This document shows positions 14,658 to 28,700 of a stretch of DNA of 64,000 bases, piece after piece (the first letter of the stretch is position 1; every line of letters starts with the position of its first letter). The stretch comes from Diplosphaera chodatii (lineage: Eukaryota > Chlorophyta > Trebouxiophyceae > Prasiolales > Stichococcaceae): assembly GCA_032358165.1 (NCBI GenBank), contig JAALGY010000010.1, forward strand, positions 310,001-374,000. Direction: 5' to 3'. The translations under genes and the position numbers were made by a program. The notes below the pieces were generated by a model, which saw only the letters and a program-made list of their open reading frames with translations, ran no database searches and was not told where the DNA came from.

Positions 14658-16058
14658 CGACATGACGCAGCACGGAGGCCGGGACTACTGTGTCACGGCT
14701 GTCCATATGCTGCAAGCCTTGTGATTCGTATGGCATTGGCGTTTCGAACGAAATGTGCTTTAGGGCTGAACCCGCTACCCTGTTAGTACTATGCATGTTC
14801 AGTCAACACCACGGCGCGCACGCTGCACACAATCACAATCCCTAGACAATGAGCCAGTCAAAACAGCCTGCAAGCATGCATGAGCAAAACACCAAACAGA
14901 TCGAGCTCCCTTTGCATATCCTTGTTGTGTCCTGCAGTCTCCTGTGAGGCTCAGGCAAAAACATACTGCCGCCGCCACCAACTGTTGCCCGTTAACATCA
15001 TCCCTGCTGGAAGAGACAGCATCTGCTCATGGCAGCTCAGCGCCTGCCGACCCAGCCCGCCGCCAGTGCTGCCATTGCCTCTGCTCCCTGCTGCCTCTGC
15101 ACCCTCACTCCCTTCCTGGTGCCAGCTGCTGCGCCTCCACGTCCTGCGGCGCCAGCAGCCAGCGCCACCGCGGGCTGATCGCCCTGCGTAGCCCGCCAGG
15201 CTCCTCTGCTGCTGCTTGCCTTGGTGATGTTGCGGGGTCACCCGCACTTGCTGCTGTCGGCGCTGGTGCCAATCCGCTCAGGTACCTGGAGACATGGTAT
15301 GCAGCCTCTGCATGCAGGCGACACAACACAGGCCGCGCTGCGATGCTGTTGGCGTATCCCAGGTATATACATGCAAGATTACGACCCCCTCATCCAGCTT
15401 GCTAGGTTGCCCTTGATGGCTTGATCGGTAGAGCCTGGCCATATGATGCCATCGGATCAAATTTGGCCATAGAGCCCCTATTGCCATGTTGAACATGGTC
15501 AGTTGGATGCAAATGTCAATGACCAGGCATACTCAAAGTCTGGCATGCTGCCACATGCACAGCCGCATACACACATGGCACAGCCACGCCAGGTGTGTGT
15601 TGCAGCCCATCGCATACATGGGAGCATGTCACCACACCAATGCCTGGTGCTACAGACTCTGCAGGTGGTGCTTGACACACACTCGCGCATTCTAGGGTCT
15701 ATGGGAGCGGCGGGTCACCTGCGGCGGGCGCGGCGCACGAGGCGCTCAGCTGCTGACGGCGCCGCCCTCGGTCCCCAGCAGCGGCCCGCGTCCCCCCTCC
15801 TCGAGAAAGGAGTGCGCTGCAGCAGTCGCACCAAATGACCCGTCATTTGCCACCCTGCTTGCAAGGTGTGAGCCACCTGATGCTGAAGCCCCAGATGTAC
15901 ATACATCATTCTGTAGCTATCGCCGCTTCTCCAGGCCTCTATCTCTGCCTTGCAGGCACATTCAGTGCAGCTGAGGGCATCAACGCCAGCCAGCTGATGC
16001 TGATCAGCTTGGCTTGGGATTACTCTCCAGGTGGCAACTGCAAACCCACTCCCTGCCA
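14658..16058. other. convergent 3' region (NDUFA13 / aquaporin)
   Basis: 1.4 kb between convergent stop codons. Several open frames overlap around 14950-15330 on both strands without recognisable protein features. On the minus strand near 15830-15735 a short open segment (FGATAAAHSFLEEGG, then a stop) could be an alternative last exon of the aquaporin, but I cannot support it. Confidence 0.4.
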
Positions 16059-18786
16059 TCACCAGAAGGCCTCAGTGGCTGGAAGGTGCATGCTGGCCAC
16101 AGCTGCTGCCAAAGCCTGCCAGGCGTCTACAGCATCAGACAGCGTATCTACTTCAGCAGCTACTCGTTCTGGAAACTGGCCTAGGTGCAGCGCCTCACTG
16201 CCGTCGCCGGGCTCATCGCCGCCCGCGACCTTGAAGGTGCCGGTGGCCCAGAGGCCCGCCAGCACCGCGCCACTCCCCTCGCCCAGCAGGTAGAACCAAA
16301 ACGCCTTCTGCGGCGTGCACAGGAACACCAGGGCCGGGCCGATCACGCGGGCGGGGTTCATGGCGGCGCCCGTCCACTTGTAGCCTGCAGGGTTTGATTT
16401 GAACAGAACAGACTCACTTACTTCAGGCGGCAATGGTGGAAGTAGCTTCTGATGTGCAGGGCAGTGTCGGCAGTGTGGCGAGCCAGCTGAAGTCGGGTTG
16501 CTCTGCTTGCACGCTGATCAAGCGACTCTACATCGCCTCGTGGGGTGCGCTCATAGGCCTGTGGGTGATTTCGTACACCAAACCTTACGACATGTCGTTG
16601 AGGATTGGTGTCAGACGGCCACTTGTGACTATGAGCGATTCACTGCTTTTAGTGCCGCATCACATACGCACCTGCTTCCGTGAACGCCCAAACGGCAAGG
16701 CCCACAGCCAGCGGTCCTGCATTGCCGTGGCCCGGCTGCAGCACAACTGATGCGTATGCCACGTACACCTGCGAGTGCAACAGACGGAGATGTATGTGTG
16801 CAAAGAGATTCGTGGGTAGGCTGCTGAACAGATTCAAGGGCAAGTGCACTACTGTGCTCCCATGTTGGAACTCTGCCCTCTTGGTGACATGCAAGCCGTC
16901 ATGCCCACCCATCTGCAGCTGACTGTTGCAAGAGTCATTGATAACATGATGCTGCACTGCTCTGTAAGTACTCACCAGCGCAAAAGTGAGGAGGGCCTCC
17001 CACAGCACCACCCTGCATGATGTAACAGGCGATGTATCATCAATCGTTGTATGGCTGCGCTAGGTACAGTTTGGCAGCGCAAGCTTTACACAGCTGCAAT
17101 GACAGCATAGCCTGGCTGAGTAAGCACCGTTATGGAGCTTGAACAGGCAGGCTGTATGAAGGTGCTGCCTCTCTTACAGCCTTCAAGATGCATTACAACC
17201 CATGCCACTCTCATTTGAGACGCACAGCTGGCAAGGCCTTGCAGCGAGTGTGACCATATGATTGCTTTTATTGAGGGCATGGTATGTGTGCTGTCAGCAG
17301 TCCCGGCTGTACAAGAGGCAGCAGGGCATGAAGCATGCAGCCTTGCAAAGTGCCAAAGTCCTGCACAAGACATGTTGCCACTGCAGGGGGGCGGGGCCGC
17401 ACTGCCAGCCGTTGACGTGGCCGGGGTAGAAGCAGCCGGGCGCGCGGAAGGGGTTCTTGCCCACCTGCAGGCCCGGGATCAGCAGCGCCTCCAGCAGCGC
17501 GCCCACGATGCCGCCCGCGATCTGCGTACTAGGTGATGCAGCCGTCAGGTGAGAAGTTGGAAATTGGCAGCGTGTTGACCAACAAAAGAACGGCTACAGG
17601 TTTGCCAGCAACATCGAGCCGTGCACCTGTGGCTAAAATGTGCCCATCATCAGGCTACTGGGCGCAATCTACCTGATGGTACAACAATCATCATGCAGGC
17701 ACCCTGCGGCCTGAGATGGTGGCACCCAGGCACACGGGGATTACATTGCAGGCGGTGCCATGCCACTTCCATGGGGTAAACCATGTCAATGTGATGCTCC
17801 GTTGCACTATAGTGAGCTGTATCTTTCCGGCAATGGTATACACGCTGCAGCGATCAGGCTGTCTTCCAGATAGGTTGCCTGGGCGATGATGTATGCCAGC
17901 CCCTTGGCCTGCAGTTGCGCTACAACAGAGGTCTGTCGTCTGAATTACCTTGGCAGGACTGTACAGCAGCATGCATGTGCATATGTTGCCACTCCCCTCC
18001 CAAGGCATCGACGGCGCATCACTTTACACCAGCAAATGACTCAGACAAGCATAGAGTGCAGGCTGCCATGCCCACCCAGTGCATGTGGCCGCTAATGGCG
18101 GTGGCCAGCGTGAGCGCTGGATTGAGGTGGCCGCCAGAGACGGGCTTGGTGGCGTACACTGTGGCAGATGGCATGTAGAAGATCAAGCCCTTTTCAACTG
18201 ACATGTTCGAACAAATGCACATTTCGCTGGACTTCAGACGGGGCATCTGTTTGCCTGAGGGAGCGCTGCACATGCATGCATCCCTGCATTGCTGGTGTGC
18301 TTTTCTATCAGCACCCAAAGCCACATGCAGCAGAAGGTGGTCTCACCCAGTACAGCATACGCTAGGCCCTGGCCCAGCGGGTTGCCTGCAGCAGTGTACG
18401 TTTGGAAGTGTGTTGTGACAGCAACTGACCACAGCGATGAATAAGTGGCAACAGTGTTACATTTGGATGGTTTCGTGCCACATCAGCATGGCATCACCAG
18501 CTGCGGCGCCGACCAGCTGGAACAGCAGCGTGCCCAGAAACTCGGCCTGCATGTGCCATGCGCACGAAACATGCAGAGTGTCATGATGATGAGGCCTCGG
18601 CAACTGCTCCTGAACACTTGTCACATGTGCAGGCACCACACCTCAGCCGCACCTGAATCGCATTCATCAACCTGCTCCAAGCAGCACGCCACACTTGTCA
18701 GCCATTGGAACATCTCTTAATACCTCTGGCAGCGCCAACAAGGCTGTGTGTTGCACAATGCACCTGGCATCTACGTCGATCCCCAT
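16059..18786 (-). CDS. aquaporin / major intrinsic protein
   Basis: Water or small-solute channel of the MIP family. Minus-strand exons 18786-18724, 18546-18498, 18385-18347, 18158-18076, 17908-17879, 17521-17403, 17012-16976, 16768-16672 and 16384-16059 join in phase to 280 residues. Both NPA boxes are present: SGGHLNPALTLATAISGH (loop B) and TGAAMNPARVIGPALVF (loop E), with Arg directly after the second as usual for the selectivity filter. Helix segments include AEFLGTLLFQLVGAAAG, LAYIIAQIAGGIVGALLEAL, VVLWEALLTFALVYVAYASV, LAVGLAVWAFTEAG and AFWFYLLGEGSGAVLAGL. The acidic C-terminal ~50 residues are variable. The intron after AYIIAQ starts with GC at 17878-17877 rather than GT. Subfamily (TIP, PIP or alga-specific) cannot be set by eye. 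Confidence 0.9.
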
Positions 18787-19333
18787 CAGGCGTGCCCTGC
18801 ATGCACAGCACCGCCGATTATTGCCGCAAGGGCGAGTTGTTGAATCTTGACATATCAGCAACCATAGACTCATCGAGAGGATGCATAGGCACTGGCGCAA
18901 TTGAGATGCACTACTAGGTCTACACCCCCATGCATGCATGCCGTGCGGGCAGCATCACTGGTTGCATGCAACGCACATGCTGACGACCGTCGGGACTTGC
19001 TGGTACTGGTTTCAACTCAGCAGTGTTGCATTCGGCTCGACAGCGTTTATGGCAACAACCAGCAATCTCGGAACCGTCATGCTGGCAGTTTGGGCATTGA
19101 TGCATCCAAGAAAGCACTGGTGACGACTGTGCTTGGTGACTTGCACCTGGGCTGCTGCAACTCATATGCTGTTGAAACTTTCTGAGCATCACTTTCAATG
19201 CATGATTACAGCCTACCACTAAATCAGATCCAAGGGCACCAAAGCAAAAGGCACAATACAATAGTGCGATGCTGTTGTGCGTTGCGCAGCAGTGCTGCCA
19301 CGCAGGTCATGCCAAGCAGCAACGCCTCCATGA
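18787..19333. other. spacer between aquaporin 5' end and lipid phosphatase 3' end
   Basis: About 550 bp containing the aquaporin promoter and the 3' UTR of the phosphatase gene, both on the minus strand. No gene seen. A TGTAA signal on the minus strand is listed separately. Confidence 0.45.
19206..19210 (-). terminator. putative poly(A) signal TGTAA for the lipid phosphatase
   Basis: Minus-strand TGTAA about 124 nt past the stop codon of the PAP2 phosphatase gene, at a typical distance. Confidence 0.5.
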
Positions 19334-21490
19334 TCACACAGGGAGGCTGTCGCCGCGTTCCGCTGCCGGTGGGTTGAGCCGCTCCGCCGCCGGGTCGCCC
19401 GAGCCGTACCTCGCGTCGCCGTATCTGCCCTGCTGCCGGCCGCCGCTGCCGCCGCCGCCGTAGTGCAGGGGCTCCGCGTACGGCAGCTCCAGCTCGCTGC
19501 CAGCGCCGTGGACGCTGCCGCCGCCGCCCGAGGCCAGGGCCTCGAACGCCTCGCCGGCGGCCCTGGAGCACAGCGGCGGGTACTGCTGCCGGTAGAACGC
19601 GTACGCGGCAGCGCACCCCAGCAGGAAGCCCGCCAGCACGTCGCTCCAGTGGTGCCTGCTTCCACCGGTTGCTGCGTTGATCAGACTTGGGCAGCAACAC
19701 GTAGCATTGGCTGATCAGAGGCGCCCTTGCTATGGTAGCATTGGGCGGCAAACCACGAAAGCAGCAACCTAGACAGACCGTGCGATGATTGACAATATGA
19801 CAAAGCTGTTGCAACAATGTAACATTGGCTACTGCCTGTAAGGCCGAGGGGTGACACTGGACTATGAGGATGCTGCTTGAGTTGGGCCGACCAACTTGGC
19901 CGGTATCATCAGCAGCGTGAAGCGCCCGTGCACATGGTTGTTGCAGACAGCAACAGCCATCTGTCCCAGGTCGTCAACGCTGCTGGTTGATGCTGCAGTG
20001 TCGTTCAATCAGCACGGCGCTCACCAGTAGTCGATGATGCGGGTCAGGCCGACATACACGGCAACCGACAGCGGCAGCAGTGACACCACAATTCGCCATG
20101 GCTGTCCCCCACGCTGCGTATCGTAAGCTCGAAGCTTGCCCGCGACCCACAGGCTAAGATACCCCAGCCCAGTGGTGGTCCACGACGTGTGGCCTGTGTA
20201 GCACGAACAGGAGCTTGCGTGCAGCTCTTGGATAACTGGGTTGACTGCTGGCGTTGCCAGGCTGCTCAGTGGCATGCCAAGAATGACCATTCACATTTGA
20301 CTGTTGAAGAACTGCAAACATCTATCCTTTCAACAGTGGGGATGTAAAGTGACGCCATGGCAACTGCTTTCGCCAGATGGCTGTAACGTCAGGAAGATGG
20401 CAAGCCACCACTGCAGACGGACATCACATCAGGCGGGCGGGCGCAGTGACGCATGGGAGCGGGCTGCAGCACAGGCTTCCCAGCGCAGGCGGGCTATCAC
20501 AATGCGTGTGGACTTGGCACTGCTCACCGCTCGGGAAGGACTTTCGGCCCTCGTCTGGGCGGATGGCTGTTGCGGCGCAGGCGGGGGTGCCGTCAGCGTT
20601 CCACTTGACCGTGGCGCCGCCGGGCCAGCAGCGCTCCATGAAGTCCGGTCGCGGCCGCCCCGCCTGCATGCAGTTTCTGCGGGTTATGCTACCAGCTACA
20701 AGGTTGCCCGAGCTGCTGCTGCACCAGGCCGTCCTTATGTAGAACTTCAAGGACCTGGCGTCGCATGTGCTGTGCAGCTGATACCTATTGCCTTGACCGC
20801 TGTGGCTGACGATCGGGGTATCCTGAGCAATGAGATGCTGCATGCCAGCACCAACAGCACGCAAGGGTGCAGTGGACGCAGCCTATTGCGGAGCGCACCA
20901 TGATCTTGATGCCATTGGTGGCCACCGCGTTGACCAGCACGGCGGCAAACAGCCCCAGCAGCGCAGCATGCGTGTCCGCGCGGTTCGGCCGCCTCAGCAG
21001 GTGGTACGCCGCGAAGAAGCCGCTGCAAAACAGGGGCAACAAGCGGAGTCAAGGTGTCACGCTGGGAGCGCGTGCCTCAGGTATGGCTCCCTCAATGGCC
21101 ACATACAGTAGATAGGACAGCGCCTGGGGGTATGAGTTTGCCATACCTGGGCACCAAAAATGCGACGATTGGGACGGCTTGAGGCGGCACAGTGTCAGCA
21201 ACCAGGGGGTATGAGTACCTGCAGTGCAGAGGGACAACTCGCATGAAGCACCTGCAGGTGCACTCCGGCCTCACGGCCGTGGTCAGTAGCGCACATGATC
21301 GATTTGGGTAAAGTGCGCCTGATACACGCCTCGCAGAGGGGAAGGGACCACGTACTGCCAGGTCTCCAGTGCTGAGGTGGCGCCATCGGGGCCCACATGG
21401 TAGATGCGGCGCGTCACAGGCGGTATGGTCTCTGAGATGACCAGCGTCACCAGCAGCGCAAACAGCACCACGTAGTCCGGCCAGTGCACC
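19334..21490 (-). CDS. LPP: lipid phosphate phosphatase, PAP2 family (first exon unresolved)
   Basis: Membrane phosphatase acting on phosphatidate and related lipid phosphates. Resolved minus-strand exons: 21490-21356, 21218-21147, 21022-20899, 20663-20528, 20193-20025 and 19655-19334. The three PAP2 motifs are complete across exon joins: C1 KIMAGRPRPDF, C2 PSGHTSW, and C3 RIIDYWHHWSDVLAG. Membrane helices: HWPDYVVLFALLVTLVIS, FAAYHLLRR followed by ALLGLFAAVLVNAV, IVVSLLPLSVAVYVGLTR, and LAGFLLGCAAAYAF. VPPQAVPIVAFLVP is typical of plant LPP proteins. The C-terminus is a long Gly/Ser/Tyr-rich tail. The exon at 21490 starts after an acceptor with two codon bases pending, so the start codon is in an upstream exon (21500-21960) that I could not place. 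Confidence 0.88.
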
Positions 21491-22761
21491 CTGCAGCAGC
21501 AGCAGCAGCAGCATGTCGTGCTCTAGCCGCTATGCTACGCGGTACGGGTGCAGGGCTTTGCTCGAGTGCAGATGTCCCGCTGCGCCCGAGCTCCTGGACA
21601 TTGTCGCAGTGTGTGCCGGCTGCTCTCTGCAGGCGCTTGCCCTGCCGTACCGCTGCCGCTCCGTGTGGTTCTTGGGCACTCGTGCCTGTCATGCAGAGCA
21701 AGAAGGGGCAACGCTGAGCTGGCTGATGCGCACCTCGCCAGCTGCGACCAGGAGGGCCCCACAGCAGCAGACGTCATCCTTTTGGTTGGCGTCACGCCCG
21801 GCACGCCACCCTCCTCCAGATCCTGCGACGCAACCACGATGCTGCCAAGCGACCTGCTGCTGCTGCTCCCTGCGGTACATACTGCACCCAGTCTGCATTG
21901 TGCCATGCAAGCGCCACAGGTGATGAGCATGCCTGACGACGCCATCAGGTGGGTCTGCCGCCGAACGCGAAGGCACCTCTACACATCATGCAATGAAAGC
22001 ACGCGTGATTTGGCTTGCAACCTCTACGAGCCGGGGCACTTGGTGACCGCGAGGCAGGAATCATGCGCTGGGCATCCCCCGCGGCGCTAGTTGCCTGGGC
22101 CAGCAGCCACGTGCTCAGCGACGCTGCCCGCTCCAGCTTGTGTCACAGTCCTTTTCACGCAGGTGTTGCTGTCATGTGTAATGCACCACGCCTGCTGCGA
22201 TGCCTGGAAGACCAACTGCTGGGGTCCTTCCGTCATGCATGCACCAGTGCAGTGAATATGATGTGCCGTGCGCAGCAAACTGTCAACCAAAGTACCAGGC
22301 GTTCACAGCAGTTTGTGAAACCGTCGACATGCACAGCAGGCGCCTCAGATCCTTCAAGGCATTCGCGGGGTGATACCGGCCCTGCAACCATTACGGCATC
22401 AAGCCCGCCTCAAAATCAAAACTCAAATTCAGCCGGGTGCTGTCTGGCCCTCCGGTTGACAACAACATACCATACAGCTTTGCACTGCACAGCGCCACAC
22501 TAAGGCTGGCAAAAACACGCATCGCTTATTCACATCGTGAGGCGTCGCAGCGTCGCCATCATCTTTACGCGACATTGTGCTGAACCACATCGCTGATAAT
22601 GTGCAAGCTATCATGCCCAGGCCGGCGGTGAGACCGCAGCACAGCGATGCACACTGCAAGAGAGACAGCGTAAAGGTGTGGTCCGATCTCCCCTGGGCCC
22701 ACTGCTGTGGGACTTCATTGTTTCAAGTCCATGTCAGACAGCTCACAACACAGCAATATTG
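21491..22761. promoter_or_regulatory. divergent upstream region, lipid phosphatase (-) and kinesin (+)
   Basis: 1.27 kb that must contain the missing first exon of the phosphatase gene and both promoters. A minus-strand ATG at 21945 followed by a GTATGT donor near 21887 is a candidate first exon but its phase does not match the next exon. No repeat or RNA gene seen. Confidence 0.4.
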
Positions 22762-25700
22762 ATGTGTTTCGAATGCCGAGTTGCCACCGCACAACGCAGG
22801 CTGCACGGCATGTGGTGGGGACGCGTCAGAGACAAGGAAAACGCCCGTGTTGACGCTGCCGAGGCACACAGCCACCGCAGCGCCAGCCCCGGCAGTGGCG
22901 TGCTCAGCAGCGCGCAGTGGACCACGACAGTCGGCGGCTACGCGCCGGCGCCGCTGCGAGCCTCGCGTAAGGCCTATCAGACGCCTTCGGGCGCCGGCGA
23001 CAGCCCCCTGCGGTCCCTGGGCCGTCCGCCACTGCAGCGCTCCGCCAGCAGGAGTGTTGCACAGCAACGGCCGACTTCTCCCAGCAGCGTCCACACCGCG
23101 CCCGAGCACGCTGCGCAGGAGCAGACTGACTTTCACACGCTGCTGAGCAGCCCCGCTCAGCCGCAGGATGTGCACAGAACGGCGCTGCACAGCCAGAATG
23201 CGCTGGCGTCTGGCAGCGGCCCCCTTGGCATCGGCCGCTTTGCACTTGCAGAGCGCGCGCAGCCAGCAGCATCAGCGTCTGCACCGCTGCAGCCGCAGCC
23301 ACTGCAGCAGTACAACAGGACTACGCAGGACGCTGCACTTGCGAGGGGCGGTGTCAAGCGCGCACCGGGCAGCACCGCATCAAACCGCTCGCGCCCCGCA
23401 GGAGCCTACACCCCTGTGAAGCGTCTCAAGGTGCGCCTGGGCAGCTGCGGGATCACGGATACACAGACCGCTCAGCTCTCATGGCCCCCCTGGTAACACC
23501 CACAAGCAAGTGGCTATGGTGCTTGATACGGGGGCATGCCGCCTGCCAGCTTGCTGGTGAGCGGGCATCAGGGACAGGTTGGCTGCAAAGTGCAGCACAT
23601 GTCGACATGTCAATGCACCGTGCTGCAGGTGGCAGCAGCATCGCCGCCGCGTGTGAGCAGCCGCTCGCCAGCCTTCACTACCGCCAGCAGGGGCACGCTC
23701 ATGATCAGCCCCCGCAGCGACGGCATCCGGAGCCCCACCAGCCTCAGCCGCAGTCCCGCGGTCCGCCTGCCGACAGTCAGCCGCACGCACGCTGCAGGTA
23801 ACGTTCATCCACGTGTAAGTAAGTCATCCAATTACGCAGAAGTGAACGAAAGAGATGATCTGAAAGAAGTGATCTGAGAGAAGTGACCTGCAGACATGCA
23901 CTGTCGTGTCTGTGGCCACATTCGGTGCACAACATGGCCGAAGGTGCTGATGCTGCCTGTCCCATGAGCCGCCTGCAGAATTTCGCTTTACTCTCGTTCT
24001 TGCTCGACTCTTGCGCAGGCCAGGAGCAGGCGTCGCCTGCTGCGAGCCTGCAAGCCACCAGCGCGCCCGCAGACTCCGTCAACTGTGCACCGCCGCCGCC
24101 TTCGGAAGGCGGCTCGAGTGCAGCCGCCAGCGGTGGCACAGCGGGCGGCAGGCAGCCCGTCACCTCCGCCTTCAGCGTTGCAGCGGCGGCGGCGCCAGCT
24201 GCGGGGCCTGCTGCTGACCGGGAGGCGGCAAGCCACCCGAACAGCGTGGCAAGCACGCCAGCGCGTCAGCTGGCCAGGTGACCTACCCATGCCTCGTGCT
24301 CGAGTGGCGTTGCATCCAGCTTCATGAGACCTTGTCCGGAGCGGCAGGCCCCTCAGCGCAGACTGCAAAAGTGCTCCTGTCCGGCAGCTGCTTGAGATCT
24401 GGCAATGGCAGACAGCTGGCCAGCCTGAACAGTGGCACCATGGCACTGCTGGTTCTCCAGGGGTTTCATCCTGGTGCAGGGGGCGGGGCCAGGTCCCCCG
24501 GCAGAGCCTGCGGTCGCGCTACGGCGGCTCGCCGGGACCCCTCAGCCGCACCTCATCCATTTCCGAAAGCGAGGTCGGGCACCGCCAGCTGTCTGATCGC
24601 CTCAGCATTGATGCCGCTGAGTCACGACAGCGTTGAAGCCGCATACAGCACGTTCTGACTCCCTGCCGGCAGACAGCCAGATGTGGAGGCAGCTGGCCGC
24701 CTGGCAGTCCAGCAAACATGGCGTCATGCACCCGAATGGAGGTTGCTGCTTCACACCTCCCGTCGCCCTGCAGGTGTCCGAGCTCATGCAGCGCATCAGC
24801 AGCCTGACGTCGAAGTCGGGCCGGGACACGCCGGCGTCGGCGCTGCCGCCCATCCCCCGGCCCCCCTGCATCGCCGGCCGCCTCGGGTCACGATGCCCAG
24901 CAACAGGAGGTGCGTTGAAGCAGCTGCTGACTGATGCCACGATTCCGTTGCACACCCTGCCAGCTGCGCTTCGAAGTGTGACATGGCGGTCGCTGCCCAG
25001 TGTCCAGCTGTCCAATGGCTGCTTGCTGACATGCGCTGCGGCGCACTGCAGGGTCCGCTGGCAGTGCACAGCGCAGCGCCGCTCAACAGCCTGTTTCCAC
25101 GTTGGAGTATGACCTCAGCGGCGGCCCTGCAGCAGACGCCACGGCATCAGTCGGACACTCGACTGCAAGGACGCAGCAGGAGGACGATGCAGCAGACGCG
25201 GCTGCTGTGCAGGAGCTGGCTCCAAGTGGCGCCGAGGGCAGTGATGTCAACGGCAGAGCCAGCGGCAGCGGCGATGACTCGCCACACCTGCCGAGCGGGC
25301 CGGGCTCGGGGTCGTCGAGCCAGTCTGGACGCTCCGCCAAGCCGCAGGTGACAGCCCGTGTTGCATCATGACGTTGTCAGGGTTTGGCGCAGGCATGCCA
25401 TCTCCAGCTGCATGGTAGAGTCGTCACTTTCCTGGCGCAACAGCACGAGTCCTGCTGCCTCATTCATGTGGCTTGCCGATTGCAAGAGAATCAGTCGTGT
25501 TTGTCACTCGGCCATATTTAATCGGCCATATTTAATCATGAGGAGCAGTAATAGACTGCATGTTTGCTTTGCTTGCTTGTACCGTCACAGTAGTATGCCG
25601 TTTGTGCAACAGGCACGCCGGTGGGTGCGGATGCCGCCTCCGGCGGAATGCAGCCCTGGAGAGCGGCAACCGTCTGGCAATGCTGCTGCCACAAGCCCCG

Positions 25701-28700
25701 GCAAGCGGCAGGGCGGAGACGCGGGCGCATCCGACAGCCCGAGCAAGAAGCGCAGGGCCGCTGCAGGGTGGGGCGCCACCGCACCCAGGCAGCAGGAAGT
25801 AGGAGACAGCAGCGGGCCCGGGCCGCTGGCAAGGGGTGCCCGGCAGCAGCTACAGGGTGGGCTGGACACAGCAGGCGCCAGCGATGCCGCCAGCGGTGCA
25901 GCTACCACGCCGGTGCGGCCCTGCAGGGCGGGCTTTGAGGCAGAACTGGATGCATCACCGCCGCCGCTAGCCACAGGTTCGTGACAAGCTGATGTGCGTC
26001 AATGCTGCAGAATAAATCGGATTATTAAAGTGGCAGAGCTCTGGTGCCTCTTGCTCGAGGTGGCGCCCCAGGCTCTGCATGTCGTACCCTTCGGTGTGAT
26101 TCGACCACACGCGTAGATTTGAGGAGCTGACCAACGGCGCAGGCCTGCGCCGCATGACGTCCGTGCGGCGGCCACTGCAAGGGGCAGCGCCGCCGCCGCC
26201 GCAGCTGCAGCCCGTTCCCGGCGCCGCGTCGGCGTCCTGCGACTCCCAGCAGCAGCGGCCACATGCGGCGGCCGCCCCTCCGAGCAGCCCCGCTGCAGGG
26301 TCTGTAGCGGCGTCAGACACCGACAGCAGCAGGTGTAGCATGGGCGTCAGCAGGGTGCCCGAAGCTGGCTGGAACCCTGTTCGGGAGCCGACGCCTGGTG
26401 CAGGGGCAGTGCCGTTGCGGCGTGCAGCAGCCGGCGGCAGCTCCGCGACCAGCCGGGGCAGCAGCGGCAGCCCGGGTGCCCCCGCTGCCTCGCCTTTGGA
26501 CGCCCCGAGGCCGGCTGCCCCACCAGCGGCGGTGTTGCAGCAGCAGCATGCTAAGCCAGCTGCCGCAGCAAGTGAGATTCTCCCTTGTCTCTATATGTAT
26601 CTATTTGGTATACAGCAGGATGCAGAAGTGATGCTGTTCTGCAGCCAGCAGATGCAGCAATTTGCAGCATCGCTGGGGAAGTGTTCAAGCCCATCGTGTG
26701 GGGGTGCGGGCTGCAGCTGCAGCCTGCTGCAGGGACAGCATGGCAGGCGTCTCAGCACCTCGTGCTGCTTGCAGGCGCGCTCCGGGAGCTGCCAGCAGCC
26801 ATGCCGGCGGCAGACGGCAGGGCGCATACCGCCACGCATACCCGGGGACCGGCCGCCACCACCACGCCCCCCAGCGCACGCCGCCGCCCAGGCTACGCGG
26901 TGAGGCTTTCAGAGACACGACGTGCACTGCCGTCAGATGACCAGTGCGCATCGGCGCTGTCAGGACGCTGCAGCACCTTCCTGGTGAGGCAGGCCCGACC
27001 GCACCGCAGCAGGATGAGGCCGCTGCTTCCAACAAGCATCCTGCTCGACAGGCCAGCTGCATCCAAAGGGTCTGCAATCCAGAACAGCCTCAGAGCAACC
27101 ACGGCCGAGCAGTCGGCCGCTGGTGTGCCAGATGGTTTGAAGCGGGGAGGTGTGCACCTGCGCATGCCGCTGTGTGGCGGGCTGCAGGACCTGACGCCGC
27201 CGGGGCTGGTGCGCGACCGCGTGTGGCAGCTGTCGGAGCAGCAGCGCCTGCAGCGGGGGCGGGACGCGGCGGCCGGGCTGCGGGTCGCGGCGGCCGACGA
27301 GCCGGAGCTGCCGGAGCCGAGCGTCAAGTGCTTCCAGCTGCCGCTCCCCACGGCTCCCGAGGTCCAGCTGCCGCCGTCCGTGAGCCATCGCAGGTGCGCA
27401 GGCCTCAGATGAATACACTTTCATATTTGTGCAAGGCAAATGCGTCGTTGAAAATAACCCCGGGACCAGAACTTCGACTCTGCCTGCCATGCCTTGCAGG
27501 CAGCCTTGCCGGGTGAGCACAGCCGCAAGGCATCTGGATGCATTCGTCCCACTTGCATATCGCGCCTCATGCTGCAGCGTCTCAAGCCCTCATTGTGCAG
27601 GCCAGCAAGGATGGCGGCCTCGATGCACACCTCGGTGCATTACGACTTGGGCGGGGTCATAGCCGCAGATGGAGCGGCAGCTGCGTCAGGGCTGCATGGC
27701 AGCACCGCTGCTGGGGCTGCTTCCACGGCCACCTTCCACTCGGCCGCCAGCCGCTTCGGCGCCTCCGGCAGCGGAGAGCCGGACAGCAGCCCGCAACCCG
27801 GGCCACCACAGCCTGCTGGTGCGACATACTTGCATTGCTGCGCTTGCCAAGGGTCTGCGCTCTATCCAAGATGCCCGAGGCTGCTCACCCTGCGCTGCTG
27901 CGGTGCAGTGCCAGTCTCATGTGACTACTGTAGTGCCTGCTCAGCTGACCCTTGCAACTTGCAGCAACATCGCGTGATGGACCAGCGGTGGGGGCATCGC
28001 CGCTGCGTCGGAGGTCTGCCGAGACCAGCAACGTCAAGGTGGCCGTCAGGTGGGCTTGCTTTGGCGTCACTGCATGCTTGGAATTTCCAGCTTCCACAGC
28101 TCATGTGACCGAGCAGCACCGTCAAGCCCCAAATGTGGCTCCTTGTCAAATTGCCAGTTTCCACTCCCACAACCTGAGCACCCCACCTACATTAGCTGCA
28201 CGATTGGCTCCAGCACGATGCGTGGTGCAGGAGATATGCAACCATGACAAGGGCTGTTTGAGTGCGACAGGGTGCGGCCGCCCTTCGACTGGGGCCACGC
28301 TGACTTCGAGGCGCCGGCGCTGAGCAGCAACGGGCGCGCCGGCACGGTGACCGCCCCCGGCGGCGGCCGCGGCGCCCTGACCTTCCACTACGACCATGTC
28401 TTTGCGCAAGGCAAGCACTGCTTTGGTACCAACAGGTTCCGTGTTCTATTGCTGTTTTCAAACGAGCCAGTTTTTGCCTTCAATACCCTGCAGCAAGGAC
28501 CCAGGGCAACTCGGAACACCAAGGGGCGCCAATCAACTCGTCGGATGCCCCCCAAGCAGGCTGCTGCCAGGCGGAGTTGTACGAGCAGTGCGCGGCGCCG
28601 CTGGTGCGCAAGTTCCTGGGCGGCGCGAACGCGTGCCTGCTGGCGTACGGGCAGACGGCGTCCGGCAAGACCTACACCGCCGGCACCGATGGTCCGCTGC

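Noticed and set aside
13602..14663. 353-codon open frame on the minus strand covering NDUFA13
   Set aside because: It is antisense to a certain coding exon and its product is His/Cys/Arg-rich with no domain. Long antisense frames are common in GC-rich coding DNA.
14944..15405. 153-codon plus-strand frame in the NDUFA13-aquaporin spacer
   Set aside because: Composition is Cys/Ala/Pro/Ser low complexity, frames are equally open on both strands, and no splice or domain support is seen.
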